NCBI GenBank assembly: GCA_023416515.1
Contig: JAEZHP010000030.1
Coordinates: forward strand, 1-64,000
From: Pseudomonadota bacterium
GTDB taxonomy: Bacteria > Pseudomonadota > Alphaproteobacteria > Sphingomonadales > Sphingomonadaceae
DNA length: 64,000 nucleotides
Reading direction: 5' to 3'
A model generated the notes under the pieces. It was not told where the DNA came from and searched no databases. It saw only the letters and a program-made list of their open reading frames with translations. Positions within the stretch are counted from its first letter, which is position 1; the number at the start of each line of letters is the position of its first letter. Of the stretch, positions 29,403 to 37,249 are shown piece by piece. Made by a program: the position numbers and the translations under genes.

Positions 29403-29639
29403 CCCCAGCCTCGTGTCGGACTCATGACCGGCCTAGCGGCTCGCAGCGGCTGATCGATCCGGATCGTCCGCACGGGGATCGAAGTGGCGGTCCTCGCCCT
29501 CGGCTGGGTGCTCGGCGGCACCGTTGGGCTCGGCACAACCCTGTACGCGATCAGAATCGGTCCGATCGTTCGCGCTCGGCTTCTGGCGGGAGTTGCTTTC
29601 AATGAGCCGCGCTACGAAGCGCTGGGAACCCGTGGATGA
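29403..29639 (+). pseudogene. Decayed C-terminal fragment of a YczE/YitT-type membrane protein
   Basis: The frame starting at 29403 reads PRVGLMTGLAARSG, then an in-frame TGA at 29451, then SIRIVRTGIEVAVLALGWV and LGGTVGLGTTLYAIRIGPIV. This resembles the C-terminal end of YczE/YyaS/YitT membrane proteins. Only about 55 matching residues remain, and no upstream part of the gene is visible after the CoA-transferase. A nonsense mutation plus 5' loss indicates a remnant. Identification is from memory of the family. Confidence 0.5.
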
Positions 29640-29814
29640 TATGATGGCAATCGAGCGTCTTATGGTCGAGTTGCAGGAAGAGATTGCCCTGCATGAGGGC
29701 GGTTGACCCGAAGAGATAATTTTCAGGCAACCGATACCAGTCCTCTCCGTATTCCCATCGGGCGAGGTGGACGCCGTTTCGAAGCTCAGCGAGATCCACG
29801 ACTGGATCGCTCAA
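29599..29814 (-). CDS. Doubtful small ORF, 71 aa
   Basis: Starts at TTG 29814 overlapping the stop of the small gene upstream (TTGA). The product includes LARWEYGEDWYRLPENYLFG and has no recognised family. It overlaps the decayed fragment on the opposite strand. Only the coupling supports it. Confidence 0.25.
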   Translation of the reverse strand: MSDPVVDLAELRNGVHLARWEYGEDWYRLPENYLFGSTALMQGNLFLQLDHKTLDCHHIIHGFPALRSAAH

Positions 29815-29981
29815 GCGCCCCCTCTCAACCCGAGCAGGCGCTCATGGGCGTCAGCCAAGCGTTCATAACTCTCGGCCAGCGAGAGGTAAGTATCTTCCAG
29901 TGCGGAAGTCGGCGCTCGCGAGGCAGCCAACCTCTCTTGCAGGGCGCGACGACGGAGATCTTGAATCTGATCCGAATCCAT
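29811..29981 (-). CDS. Small helical protein, 56 aa
   Basis: MDSDQIQDLRRRALQERLAA...LSLAESYERLADAHERLLG is strongly helical and charged. It resembles the short proteins with an 'SYERLADRAE'-like tail common in Alphaproteobacteria, of unknown function. ATG 29981 is used; a longer frame to 30041 has no support. Confidence 0.5.
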   Translation of the reverse strand: MDSDQIQDLRRRALQERLAASRAPTSALEDTYLSLAESYERLADAHERLLGLRGGA

Positions 29982-30076
29982 GATTGTCCCGCCCCTGTGG
30001 GTTGCCTTGAACGTAGCAGGGAAGCTGTTGAAATACAGCAATAAAATGGGCGAGGGATCACCGATGCGGGCCCGCC

Positions 30077-30349
30077 TTAGGGCGCATCATCAATCTCGAC
30101 AGGCACAAGGACGCGGGCCACCTCTTCTCCGCTCGGCCCGGCCGGCACGTCGTCGAGGAGACTGGGTGAGGGAATCCCATCGTAGAACTCTGCCGAAACC
30201 CGGACTCGGCCCGTAAGCGCTTCCCCTGCGTTGCGCACGGCATCCATGACGGTCGCTCCCGTCGACCTGCACTCGGGAAGGTCCGGAAAGAACGCGCTAA
30301 ACCCATCATCCGCTCGATGCACAATCAGCGGAAAATAGACGACTTCCAC
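30077..30349 (-). CDS. HicB-like antitoxin family protein (solo)
   Basis: A 90-aa protein starting at GTG 30349 after GGAGG. The N-terminal half VVYFPLIVHRADDGFSAFFPDLPECRSTGAT has the HicB fold signature (Y-P-(I/V) strand, F-P-D-(L/F)-P-(E/G)-C). No HicA toxin partner (small basic double-stranded-RNA-binding-like protein) is visible within 500 bp on either side. It lacks an obvious C-terminal DNA-binding domain. It may be an orphan. Confidence 0.65.
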   Translation of the reverse strand: MEVVYFPLIVHRADDGFSAFFPDLPECRSTGATVMDAVRNAGEALTGRVRVSAEFYDGIPSPSLLDDVPAGPSGEEVARVLVPVEIDDAP

Positions 30350-30584
30350 CCGTAATCCTCCAGCTAGGTGGGCGGGATGATTGTCGCAACTATACCGGTT
30401 CCGCTTTCCTGTTGAGAAGCGTCCTTCGCCGTCGCCAGTCCGCGGAGAAGGACTGCGTCACTGAACTCCGGATGCCGGTCGCGGCAGCCAATGCCGAACG
30501 CTTTTTTTTGGTCACCGCAACCACCAAACTTTGATTGAGTTTAAGCTCCGGTACCGACCAGTGCATGTCGACGTTTGGAACAGT

Positions 30585-30800
30585 ATGACTGACTCATCGT
30601 CCGCCAGCGAGGCGGAGCGGGCCTCCAAGGAAGCGCGGGAGGCACTGAAGCGCGCGAAGCAGATCGTTGCACGATCGAAGGTGCTCTTGTGGACCAGCAA
30701 CCTGAAAGCTGACCCGATCGAGGGTCCGCGCTCGGAGCCGCAGCCGGAAAAAAGCAATGCCGCCTTATCGGCTCCTGTTCTTTCACGGCCCACGCCTTGA
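30585..30800 (+). CDS. Hypothetical small protein, 71 aa
   Basis: MTDSSSASEAERASKEAREALKRAK... is a charged helix that may be coiled coil, followed by a Pro/Ser-rich tail. Not recognised. It overlaps the next small gene by 44 bp in another frame. The ribosome site is weak. Confidence 0.35.
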   Translation: MTDSSSASEAERASKEAREALKRAKQIVARSKVLLWTSNLKADPIEGPRSEPQPEKSNAALSAPVLSRPTP

Positions 30801-30954
30801 GCGCTGGGAATGGTTAGAGGCGAGCGGCTATGCGGCTGCCCTTGATGAAGCTGCGCGCAAAGTGACGACATCTTCCGACGAGTGCGTGGAGTTGTGGTCT
30901 TCCGGGAAGCGGCTCGCGACGTTTCGACCTCGTCGCGGCACCGGTCGAGCGTAG
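30757..30954 (+). CDS. Hypothetical small protein, 65 aa
   Basis: PYRLLFFHGPRLERWEWLEASGYAAALDEAARKV...CVELWSSGKRLATF follows the pattern of short proteins frequent in sphingomonads (YRLYF start, middle helix, ELW-G-R end). Their function is unknown. The stretch 30955-31228 after it holds nothing recognisable. Confidence 0.55.
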   Translation: MPPYRLLFFHGPRLERWEWLEASGYAAALDEAARKVTTSSDECVELWSSGKRLATFRPRRGTGRA

Positions 30955-31228
30955 CGCTGGTTTGGTAGGGGAACTGCACCCGAGTTCGTCGATTGTTTCG
31001 CTGGCGGCTCGTACCAGTTGGGCCGGACTGTGAACCGAGGGCGCCCAGCGGTCTCGTTGAGCGCCCTTTTTCAGCTGAGCGGGTTTAAGCCTCGGCCAGT
31101 GTCGAAGCCTGGGCGTCCGGCAAGGTCGGCATTTGGGCTACTGCAAAGGCCGTTGAGCGTCCGCAATGGGCGCCACTTCGCCGAGAACAACGGGCGAGCG
31201 CTTCCTCGAGAATGCCCGCCCGGTTCAA

Positions 31229-31816
31229 TCAGACTTCGGTGCCTTCAGCCAATGCAAGAGCGTCCTCGACCTCCACTCCCAGGTATCTCACCGTTGTTTC
31301 GATCTTGGTGTGCCCAAGCAGGATCTGGACGGCTCTCAGATTACCGGTCTGCTTGTAGATGATTGCTGCCTTCGTTCGGCGCAGCGAATGCGTGCCGTAA
31401 TCCTGTCGGCGGAGGCCGACCGCGGTCACCCATTCGTCGACAAGCCTCGCATACTGGCGAGTGCTGATGTGATTGCCTTGGTCCGTGCGGCTCGAAAATG
31501 CGAAATCCTCAAGGGCGCCGCCGGGCCGCTCGAGCCAATCGAGAATACTAGCTCGTGCAGGCTCTAGAAGCTCAAACTGCACGGGCCTTCCGGTCTTCTG
31601 CTGGATGACCATCGCCCGCGTCCAAACGCGGCCACCGCTCACCGGATCGCTGATATGCACCTTCACGAGGTTGCAGCCACGGAGCTCGCTGTCGATCGCC
31701 GGATGGAAAAGGGCGCGATCTCTGAGCCTGCGCGCTCGTTCGAGCCAGAAGCGGATCGCCCAGACCTGCTTTGGCTTCAGAGGCGTTTTGCACCGAGCTT
31801 GTGGCCCAAATTCCAT
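31229..31816 (-). CDS. Tyrosine recombinase/integrase catalytic domain, 5' end probably frameshifted
   Basis: The 195-aa frame covers a tyrosine-recombinase catalytic core: Arg in SELRGCNL, the HSLRRTKA box (HxxR), and LGHTKIETTVRYLG with the second His and the catalytic Tyr. No N-terminal SAM-like domain is present. In a second frame, ATG 31860 with GAGGAG 7 nt upstream encodes MGHSIYDPGQDHRPAWN and stops at 31777. The two frames would join by one base near 31785. It is therefore likely a frameshifted copy of a short integrase, although a start at 31816 remains possible. Confidence 0.75.
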   Translation of the reverse strand: MEFGPQARCKTPLKPKQVWAIRFWLERARRLRDRALFHPAIDSELRGCNLVKVHISDPVSGGRVWTRAMVIQQKTGRPVQFELLEPARASILDWLERPGGALEDFAFSSRTDQGNHISTRQYARLVDEWVTAVGLRRQDYGTHSLRRTKAAIIYKQTGNLRAVQILLGHTKIETTVRYLGVEVEDALALAEGTEV

Positions 31817-31991
31817 GCCGGTCGATGATCCTGCCCGGGATCGTAAATTGAATGTCCCATGCTTCTTCTCCTCAACGGCCAAAATCTGGCCAGGACGAGA
31901 ACTGCGGGACGCTTCGAGCGATCTGGTCGAGACCAGCTAATCCTGGCCGTGGTGCTGGCCCGCCGCCGATAGCGCCTCTATAGTGGCGCCC

Positions 31992-32183
31992 ATGAAGAAG
32001 GCAGGTCGTCTCAATTTCGCTGAACGAGCTCGAGAGAAGCAGGCCGCTCGCGATGCTGACGCGGACGACTTGGCCTCAGGCCGGCGCTCTGCCGCTGAAA
32101 TCAGCCACTCCAACAACATGTTTTCCGCGCTCGGTCCAACGGCGCTGAGAAATGCCCGAGTGATCTTTCCAGAGAAGAAATAG
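31992..32183 (+). CDS. Hypothetical small basic protein, 63 aa
   Basis: MKKAGRLNFAERAREKQAARDADADDLASGRRS... is a very charged helical N-terminus followed by NNMFSALGPTALRNARVIF. It resembles short uncharacterised sphingomonad proteins with an 'AGRLNFAERA' start (from memory). No function is known. The 154 bp after it up to 32338 hold nothing recognisable. Confidence 0.5.
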   Translation: MKKAGRLNFAERAREKQAARDADADDLASGRRSAAEISHSNNMFSALGPTALRNARVIFPEKK

Positions 32184-32337
32184 GCGAGGCGGAAGTCCAA
32201 CTCCTTTGAGAGTCTGGCCGTAAGCGGACCAGCCGTTCTTGGGCGCTGGCAGACGAAAGCTGCCGTAGGTCTCGTATCTGGATCGCGGCGGACACACCCT
32301 GCGAGGCACGATCGTCGAGGTAGCGTGTTGGGCGTCC

Positions 32338-33618
32338 ATGCGAGCAGGTGTTCAGTCGACGAGGCCGAGTTCAGGTAGGGGCGTCCGGTCGTCACCGGGC
32401 TCCGCCGCGCCGCGCTATGATCACGCCCGCCTGAACGCGCTCTTGGAAAAGGCTTGGCGGCGGGGATGGTTGCCGCGGCCCGTTCTTGACGCCGACGTTC
32501 TGATCGCTGCCGCGCGGAAGCGAACCGGTCTAGAAACGCTTGGCGCGGACCGAGGATGGTCGGATCGGCTCCAGATTGTCACGCAGGCGCTTCATGATGA
32601 AGCGCGGCTGAGCTCGCTGGGGCAGGTTATTGCCTACGGCCAGCTCGTCGCCGCCCTCGCCAACCGCGCGCGGATGCACGCGCTGTGGCAGCGTCACCCG
32701 GACATCCTCGACCAGCAAGTATGGGCCCCGATCATCATTCTCGGCCAGATGCGGTCCGGAAGCACGCGGGTGCAGCGCCTTCTCGCCTGCGATCCGCGTC
32801 TCGCTCACACGCGCTTTTTCGAGAGCTGGAACCCGGTGCCGGCCCGCACCCGGCGCCTGGCGATCGACGACCGCCGCCTGCGCGGCTGGATCGCGCTTCG
32901 CGCCGCACGCTGGCTCAATCCCGACTTCGACGTCATCCATCCGACCGGCACCGCCCAGCCCGACGAGGAGATCGGTTTCCACAACATCGCCATCTTCGGC
33001 TCCGCCTACGAGGCGCAGTGGCGCGTGCCGAGCTTCGCTGGGGCGTGCGAGACGATGGACACGCGTCCAATTTATGGCGAGTTCAGGCGCCTGCTCCAGA
33101 CCGTCGCCTGGCTTCGCCGCGAGCCCGGCGACCGCCCTTGGATCCTGAAGCTTCCGCAGATGACCCAGGACCTGGACGCGATCCTCGCGACCTTTCCCGA
33201 CGCTCGGCTCATCTGCCTTGACCGGCCGGCGTCGGCTCTGGTCGCCTCGTCGGCCTCGCTGGTGTACAACCAGATGCGGGTCCAGTCCAACGCCGTCGAT
33301 CCGCACTGGATCGGCCGGGAATGGCTGCGCAAAGTGGTCCTCCGCCAACGCCGCACCGCTTCGGCGCGAGCACGTTTCGACGGTCCGCAGGTCGACGTGA
33401 CGTTCGACGAGATCAACGCCGACTGGCGGGCCGCGATGCGGAAGGTCTACGCCATGCTCGGGATGCCGCTCCTCCCCGAGGCCGAGGCGCGCATGGCGCG
33501 CTACCTCGAGCAAAAACGCCATCGCAAGCTGACGAACCATCTCTATTCATTGGAGCAGTTCGGCCTCACCGAAGCCGAGGTTGAGGCCGCTACTGATGTT
33601 ACCCGCTTTGTGCGGTAG
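32338..33618 (+). CDS. Sulfotransferase family protein beside crtZ/crtW
   Basis: A 426-aa PAPS-dependent-type sulfotransferase. The P-loop-like 5'-phosphosulfate motif is ILGQMRSGSTRVQRLL (about residue 140) and the 3'-phosphate-binding region is ARLICLDRPASALVASSAS. A polar N-terminal 25 residues may not be translated, since the start is uncertain. Acceptor substrate unknown. It lies 49 bp upstream of crtZ on the same strand, which suggests it may sulfate a hydroxylated carotenoid. The position is seen; the function is inferred. Confidence 0.8.
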   Translation: MRAGVQSTRPSSGRGVRSSPGSAAPRYDHARLNALLEKAWRRGWLPRPVLDADVLIAAARKRTGLETLGADRGWSDRLQIVTQALHDEARLSSLGQVIAYGQLVAALANRARMHALWQRHPDILDQQVWAPIIILGQMRSGSTRVQRLLACDPRLAHTRFFESWNPVPARTRRLAIDDRRLRGWIALRAARWLNPDFDVIHPTGTAQPDEEIGFHNIAIFGSAYEAQWRVPSFAGACETMDTRPIYGEFRRLLQTVAWLRREPGDRPWILKLPQMTQDLDAILATFPDARLICLDRPASALVASSASLVYNQMRVQSNAVDPHWIGREWLRKVVLRQRRTASARARFDGPQVDVTFDEINADWRAAMRKVYAMLGMPLLPEAEARMARYLEQKRHRKLTNHLYSLEQFGLTEAEVEAATDVTRFVR

Positions 33619-33667
33619 CCGGCTCGCCGAGGTGGACGGCCATGATCCCAAATTCTAGTGCGGTGAC

Positions 33668-34144
33668 ATGAGCGAGTCTTGGCCCCTCGGAGTGGCGATC
33701 GCCATCGCGACGGTCGCGGCGATGGAGGTCGTCGCGAACCTCGTCCATCGCTACGTCATGCACGGCTTCGGCTGGGGCTGGCACCGCTCCCACCACGAGC
33801 CGCGCGACGGGGTCTTCGAGCGCAACGACCTCTACGCGGTGGTCTTCGCGCTGCTGAGCGTGATCCTCTTCGTGCTCGGAGAGACCTTGCCCCTCCTGTG
33901 GTGGGTGGCCGTGGGGATGGCCGGCTACGGGATCATCTACGCCATCTTCCATGACGGGCTCGTCCACCGCCGCCTTTCCTTCTTTCCAGTCCCGCGCAGC
34001 GGCTATCTCAAGCATCTCGTCCAGGCGCACCGGCTCCACCACGCGGTGCGCGAACGTGAGGGCGCGGTTTCCTTCGGCTTCCTCTACGCGCCTACTTTGG
34101 CCCGCCTGAAGAAGCAGTTGAGGGAGCGGAGCGGGGCGCCGTGA
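33668..34144 (+). CDS. crtZ: Beta-carotene 3-hydroxylase CrtZ
   Basis: A 158-aa integral-membrane di-iron hydroxylase that adds 3-OH groups to beta-ionone rings. All His boxes are present: HRYVMHG, WHRSHHEPR, IFHDGLVHRR and AHRLHH. It overlaps crtW as GTGA, so the two are made together. Confidence 0.95.
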   Translation: MSESWPLGVAIAIATVAAMEVVANLVHRYVMHGFGWGWHRSHHEPRDGVFERNDLYAVVFALLSVILFVLGETLPLLWWVAVGMAGYGIIYAIFHDGLVHRRLSFFPVPRSGYLKHLVQAHRLHHAVREREGAVSFGFLYAPTLARLKKQLRERSGAP

Positions 34145-34869
34145 CCCGCGCGCGCCAGACGGCGGTCGGCCTCTTGCTCGCGATTGCCGTCATCGCCTCA
34201 TGGCTGGCCGTGCATGTCGTCGCGGTCTTCTTGCTGCCGCTCGACGGAGTTGCGCTTGTCTTCGCGCCGCCGCTCGTCCTGCTGCAATGCTGGCTGAGCG
34301 TCGGTCTGTTCATCGTCGCCCACGATTGCATGCACGGCGCGCTCGCGCCGGGACGGCCGGCGCTCAACCGCTACGTCGGCTGCCTCGCCCTGCTCCTCTA
34401 CGCCGGCTTCTCCTTCGGCCGGCTCTCTGCAAAGCATTTCGACCATCACCGGCACGCCGGAACCGCGGCCGATCCCGATTTCGACGCCGATCACCCACGC
34501 CATTTCTGGCCCTGGTATCGGCGCTTCTTCGTTCAGTATTTCGGGATCCGGGAGTTCAGCGTCCTCACGCTGATCGTGGCGGCCTACCTGCTCCTCCTCG
34601 GCGCAGACCTAGAGAACCTGCTCCTATTCTGGGCGCTTCCCGCGATCCTCTCCTCGCTACAGCTCTTCCTGTTTGGCACCTATCTGCCCCATCGCGCCGG
34701 CGACGCGCCGTTCCCGGACAGGCACAATGCGCGCAGCAACGGCTTCGGCCCGGCGCTCTCGCTGCTGACCTGCTTCCACTTCGGCTATCATCATGAGCAT
34801 CACCGCTCGCCGGCGACGCCCTGGTGGAGGCTCCCTGCCGAGCGCGCACTCTCAGTCAGCACGCTCTGA
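34141..34869 (+). CDS. crtW: Beta-carotene 4-ketolase CrtW
   Basis: A 242-aa membrane di-iron oxygenase that adds 4-keto groups. His boxes are AHDCMHGALAPGRP, KHFDHHRHAGTAADPDF, FGTYLPHR and CFHFGYHHEHHRSP. Its GTG start overlaps the crtZ stop. With CrtZ it could lead to astaxanthin-type ketocarotenoids. The last 70 bp overlap the crtB 3' end on the other strand. Confidence 0.94.
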   Translation: MTRARQTAVGLLLAIAVIASWLAVHVVAVFLLPLDGVALVFAPPLVLLQCWLSVGLFIVAHDCMHGALAPGRPALNRYVGCLALLLYAGFSFGRLSAKHFDHHRHAGTAADPDFDADHPRHFWPWYRRFFVQYFGIREFSVLTLIVAAYLLLLGADLENLLLFWALPAILSSLQLFLFGTYLPHRAGDAPFPDRHNARSNGFGPALSLLTCFHFGYHHEHHRSPATPWWRLPAERALSVSTL

Positions 34870-35771
34870 TCGGCCGCCCGACCTGCGCGAAGGCTCTCGA
34901 CGAAGCTCGACAGCAGGAATCGCAGCTTGACCCGGCGTCGGATCACCACGCGCTCGTCCCACGCCGACGGCCCGAGCGCCGCGACCCTCCGGCCGATCTC
35001 GCCATAGATGCGCGCTGCCGCGAGCACCGCCCAGCGCGCCCGGAACGGCAGTTTCGGAACGCCCTCGCGCGCTTCCCGCTCATAGCGTTCGGCCAGTGCC
35101 ACGAGCTGCCCGGCGATCCTCGCGAGCTTTTCCCTGTCGTCCAGCGGAAGCGGACCGGCGGGATCGATTCCCATTTCGCGGAGCCAGGACGCCGGGACGT
35201 AGCAGCGCCCCTCCTCCTGATCCTCCCGAAGGTCCCTGGCGATGTTCGAAAGCTGGAACGAGATGCCGAGCGCCGAGGCGCTTGCAAGCGTGCGCTCGTC
35301 GCGGGGATCGACGCCCATCACGACGGCCATCATGCATCCGACCGCCCCGGCGACATGGTAGCAATAGGTGATCAGATCGCCCTCGTCCTGCGGGCGCCAG
35401 CCCCTCGTATCGAGCGCGAAACCGGCCAGGTGATCGGTCAGGTAGCGGTGTGGGATGGCGCATTCGTCGAGCACCGCTCCGAGCGCCTGGTAGTGGAACT
35501 GGTCCGGAGGCGCGCCCGCCAGCGTCTGTCGGGTCAGCGCCTCGATATCTTCGAGAACGCCGACCGGCTGCTCGGAGCGATGGCCGAGCTCCTGCCCGTC
35601 GCAGACGTCGTCACAATGCCGGCACCAGCTGTAAAGCAGCCAGGCGCGCTCGCGTGTCGACCGGTCAAAAAGCTGGCTTGCGGCATGAAAGGAGCGCGAC
35701 CCTTCCCGGATCGTCCGGCTCGCGGTTGCGACGAGCTCGGCGCGATCGGGCAAAGGAGCAGCGGCTCGCAC
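34800..35771 (-). CDS. crtB: Phytoene synthase CrtB
   Basis: A 323-aa squalene/phytoene synthase that condenses two geranylgeranyl diphosphates to phytoene. Asp-rich motifs are WCRHCDDVCDG and NIARDLREDQEEGRCYVP, with YCYHVAGAVGCMM between them. GTG 35771 overlaps the crtI stop by 1 nt; the frame stays open further upstream inside crtI but shows no homologous sequence there. The 3' end overlaps crtW by 70 bp. Confidence 0.94.
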   Translation of the reverse strand: MRAAAPLPDRAELVATASRTIREGSRSFHAASQLFDRSTRERAWLLYSWCRHCDDVCDGQELGHRSEQPVGVLEDIEALTRQTLAGAPPDQFHYQALGAVLDECAIPHRYLTDHLAGFALDTRGWRPQDEGDLITYCYHVAGAVGCMMAVVMGVDPRDERTLASASALGISFQLSNIARDLREDQEEGRCYVPASWLREMGIDPAGPLPLDDREKLARIAGQLVALAERYEREAREGVPKLPFRARWAVLAAARIYGEIGRRVAALGPSAWDERVVIRRRVKLRFLLSSFVESLRAGRAADQSVLTESARSAGSLHQGVAGER

Positions 35772-37249
35772 TAGGCGGCCAGATCGGCGATCATCAGGCC
35801 CGCCGTGGCCTTGGCGCTTCCCACCACGCCGGGGATCCCGGCTCCTGGATGGGTTCCCGCTCCAACGAAGTAGAGGTTCTCGATCTCGTCGTCGCGATTG
35901 TGGACCCGGAACCAGGCGCTCTGGGTGAGCAGCGGCTCGAGGCTGAACGCCGATCCCAAATGCGAGTTGAGATCGCTCTCGAAATCCTGCGGCGTGTAAT
36001 GGAAGGCCGGCCCCAGCCGCCCGGACAGGCCCGGCAGCATCCGCTCCTCTACGACCTCCAGGATTCGGTCGCGGTAGCGCGGCCCCTCGACCGCCCAGTC
36101 GACCTTCGCCTGGCCGAGATGCGGCACCGGCGCCAGCGCGTAGAAGGTCGAATGACCCGGCGGCGCCATGTTCGGATCGGTCGCAGTCGGATGATGGACA
36201 TAGAGCGAAGGATCGTCGGGGAGCCCGTGCCCGCGGTAGATGTCGCTCAGCAGCCCCTCGTAGCGCGGTCCGAACAGGATCGAATGGTGCGGCACGTCCC
36301 GCCAAGCGCCTTCCGTTCCGAAGTGCACCACGAACAAGGAGGGCGAGAAACGCTTGCGGCGAAGCCTTTTCGCCGCCCGTGCGCCGCGCTTGCCTTCGAC
36401 CATCTCGTAGGTCCGCACCACGTCGGCATTCGAGGCGACGGCGTCGAAGCTTCCGGACCAGCCGCTGCGCGTCCGCACGCTATTTAGCCGACCGCTCGCC
36501 GTCCCGATCGCCGCAACAGGATCGCCGAGGCGGACAGAGCCCCCCAGCCGCTCGAAATGGCGGACCATTCCAGCCACCAGCGCTTTGGTGCCGCCCTTGG
36601 CAAACCACACGCCCCCCTCGCGCTCGAGCTTGTGAATGAGCGCGTAGATCGCGCTCGTCGTCATCGGGTTTCCGCCGACCAGGAGCGTGTGGAAGGAGAG
36701 CGCCTGCCTCAGTTTCTCGTTGCGAACGAAGCTCGACACGATCGAATAGACGGAACGCCACGCCTGGTGGCGCGCAAGCTGAGGGGCGGCTCGAAGCATT
36801 GACGAGAAGTCGAGGAACGGTACCGCACCGAGCTTCTCATAGCCTTCGGCATAGACTCCGGCCGAATAGCGCAGGAACTTGCGGTAGCCCTCGACGTCGG
36901 CCGGATCGAGCGCGGCGATCTGCTCGTCGAGCCGCCCCTCATCGTCGAGATAGTCGAACTGCGTTCCGTCGGGCCATGACAGGCGGTAGAAGGGCGAGAC
37001 CGGGATCAGCTCGACGTCTGCGGCCATATCCGCGCCGCTCAGCGCCCACAGGTCGCGCAGGCAGGCGGGGTCGGTGATCACCGTCGGCCCCGCGTCGAAC
37101 ACGTGCCCGTCCTTCTCCCAGAAATAGGCGCGCCCGCCCGGCTTGTCCCGAGCCTCGATGATCGTCGTCGCGATGCCGGCCGACTGAAGCCGAATGGCGA
37201 GCGCCAGTCCGCCGAAGCCGGCCCCGATCACTGCAGCGCTTCGGGTCAT
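35771..37249 (-). CDS. crtI: Phytoene desaturase CrtI
   Basis: A 492-aa FAD-dependent desaturase that converts phytoene to lycopene. N-terminal dinucleotide-binding motif AAVIGAGFGGLALAIRLQ, substrate-domain stretch SFHTLLVGGNPMTTSAIYALIH, and C-terminal FAD motif NLYFVGAGTHPGAGIPGVVGSAK. ATG 37249 overlaps the crtY stop by 4 nt. The frame remains open upstream inside crtY, but this start fits the family. Confidence 0.95.
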   Translation of the reverse strand: MTRSAAVIGAGFGGLALAIRLQSAGIATTIIEARDKPGGRAYFWEKDGHVFDAGPTVITDPACLRDLWALSGADMAADVELIPVSPFYRLSWPDGTQFDYLDDEGRLDEQIAALDPADVEGYRKFLRYSAGVYAEGYEKLGAVPFLDFSSMLRAAPQLARHQAWRSVYSIVSSFVRNEKLRQALSFHTLLVGGNPMTTSAIYALIHKLEREGGVWFAKGGTKALVAGMVRHFERLGGSVRLGDPVAAIGTASGRLNSVRTRSGWSGSFDAVASNADVVRTYEMVEGKRGARAAKRLRRKRFSPSLFVVHFGTEGAWRDVPHHSILFGPRYEGLLSDIYRGHGLPDDPSLYVHHPTATDPNMAPPGHSTFYALAPVPHLGQAKVDWAVEGPRYRDRILEVVEERMLPGLSGRLGPAFHYTPQDFESDLNSHLGSAFSLEPLLTQSAWFRVHNRDDEIENLYFVGAGTHPGAGIPGVVGSAKATAGLMIADLAA

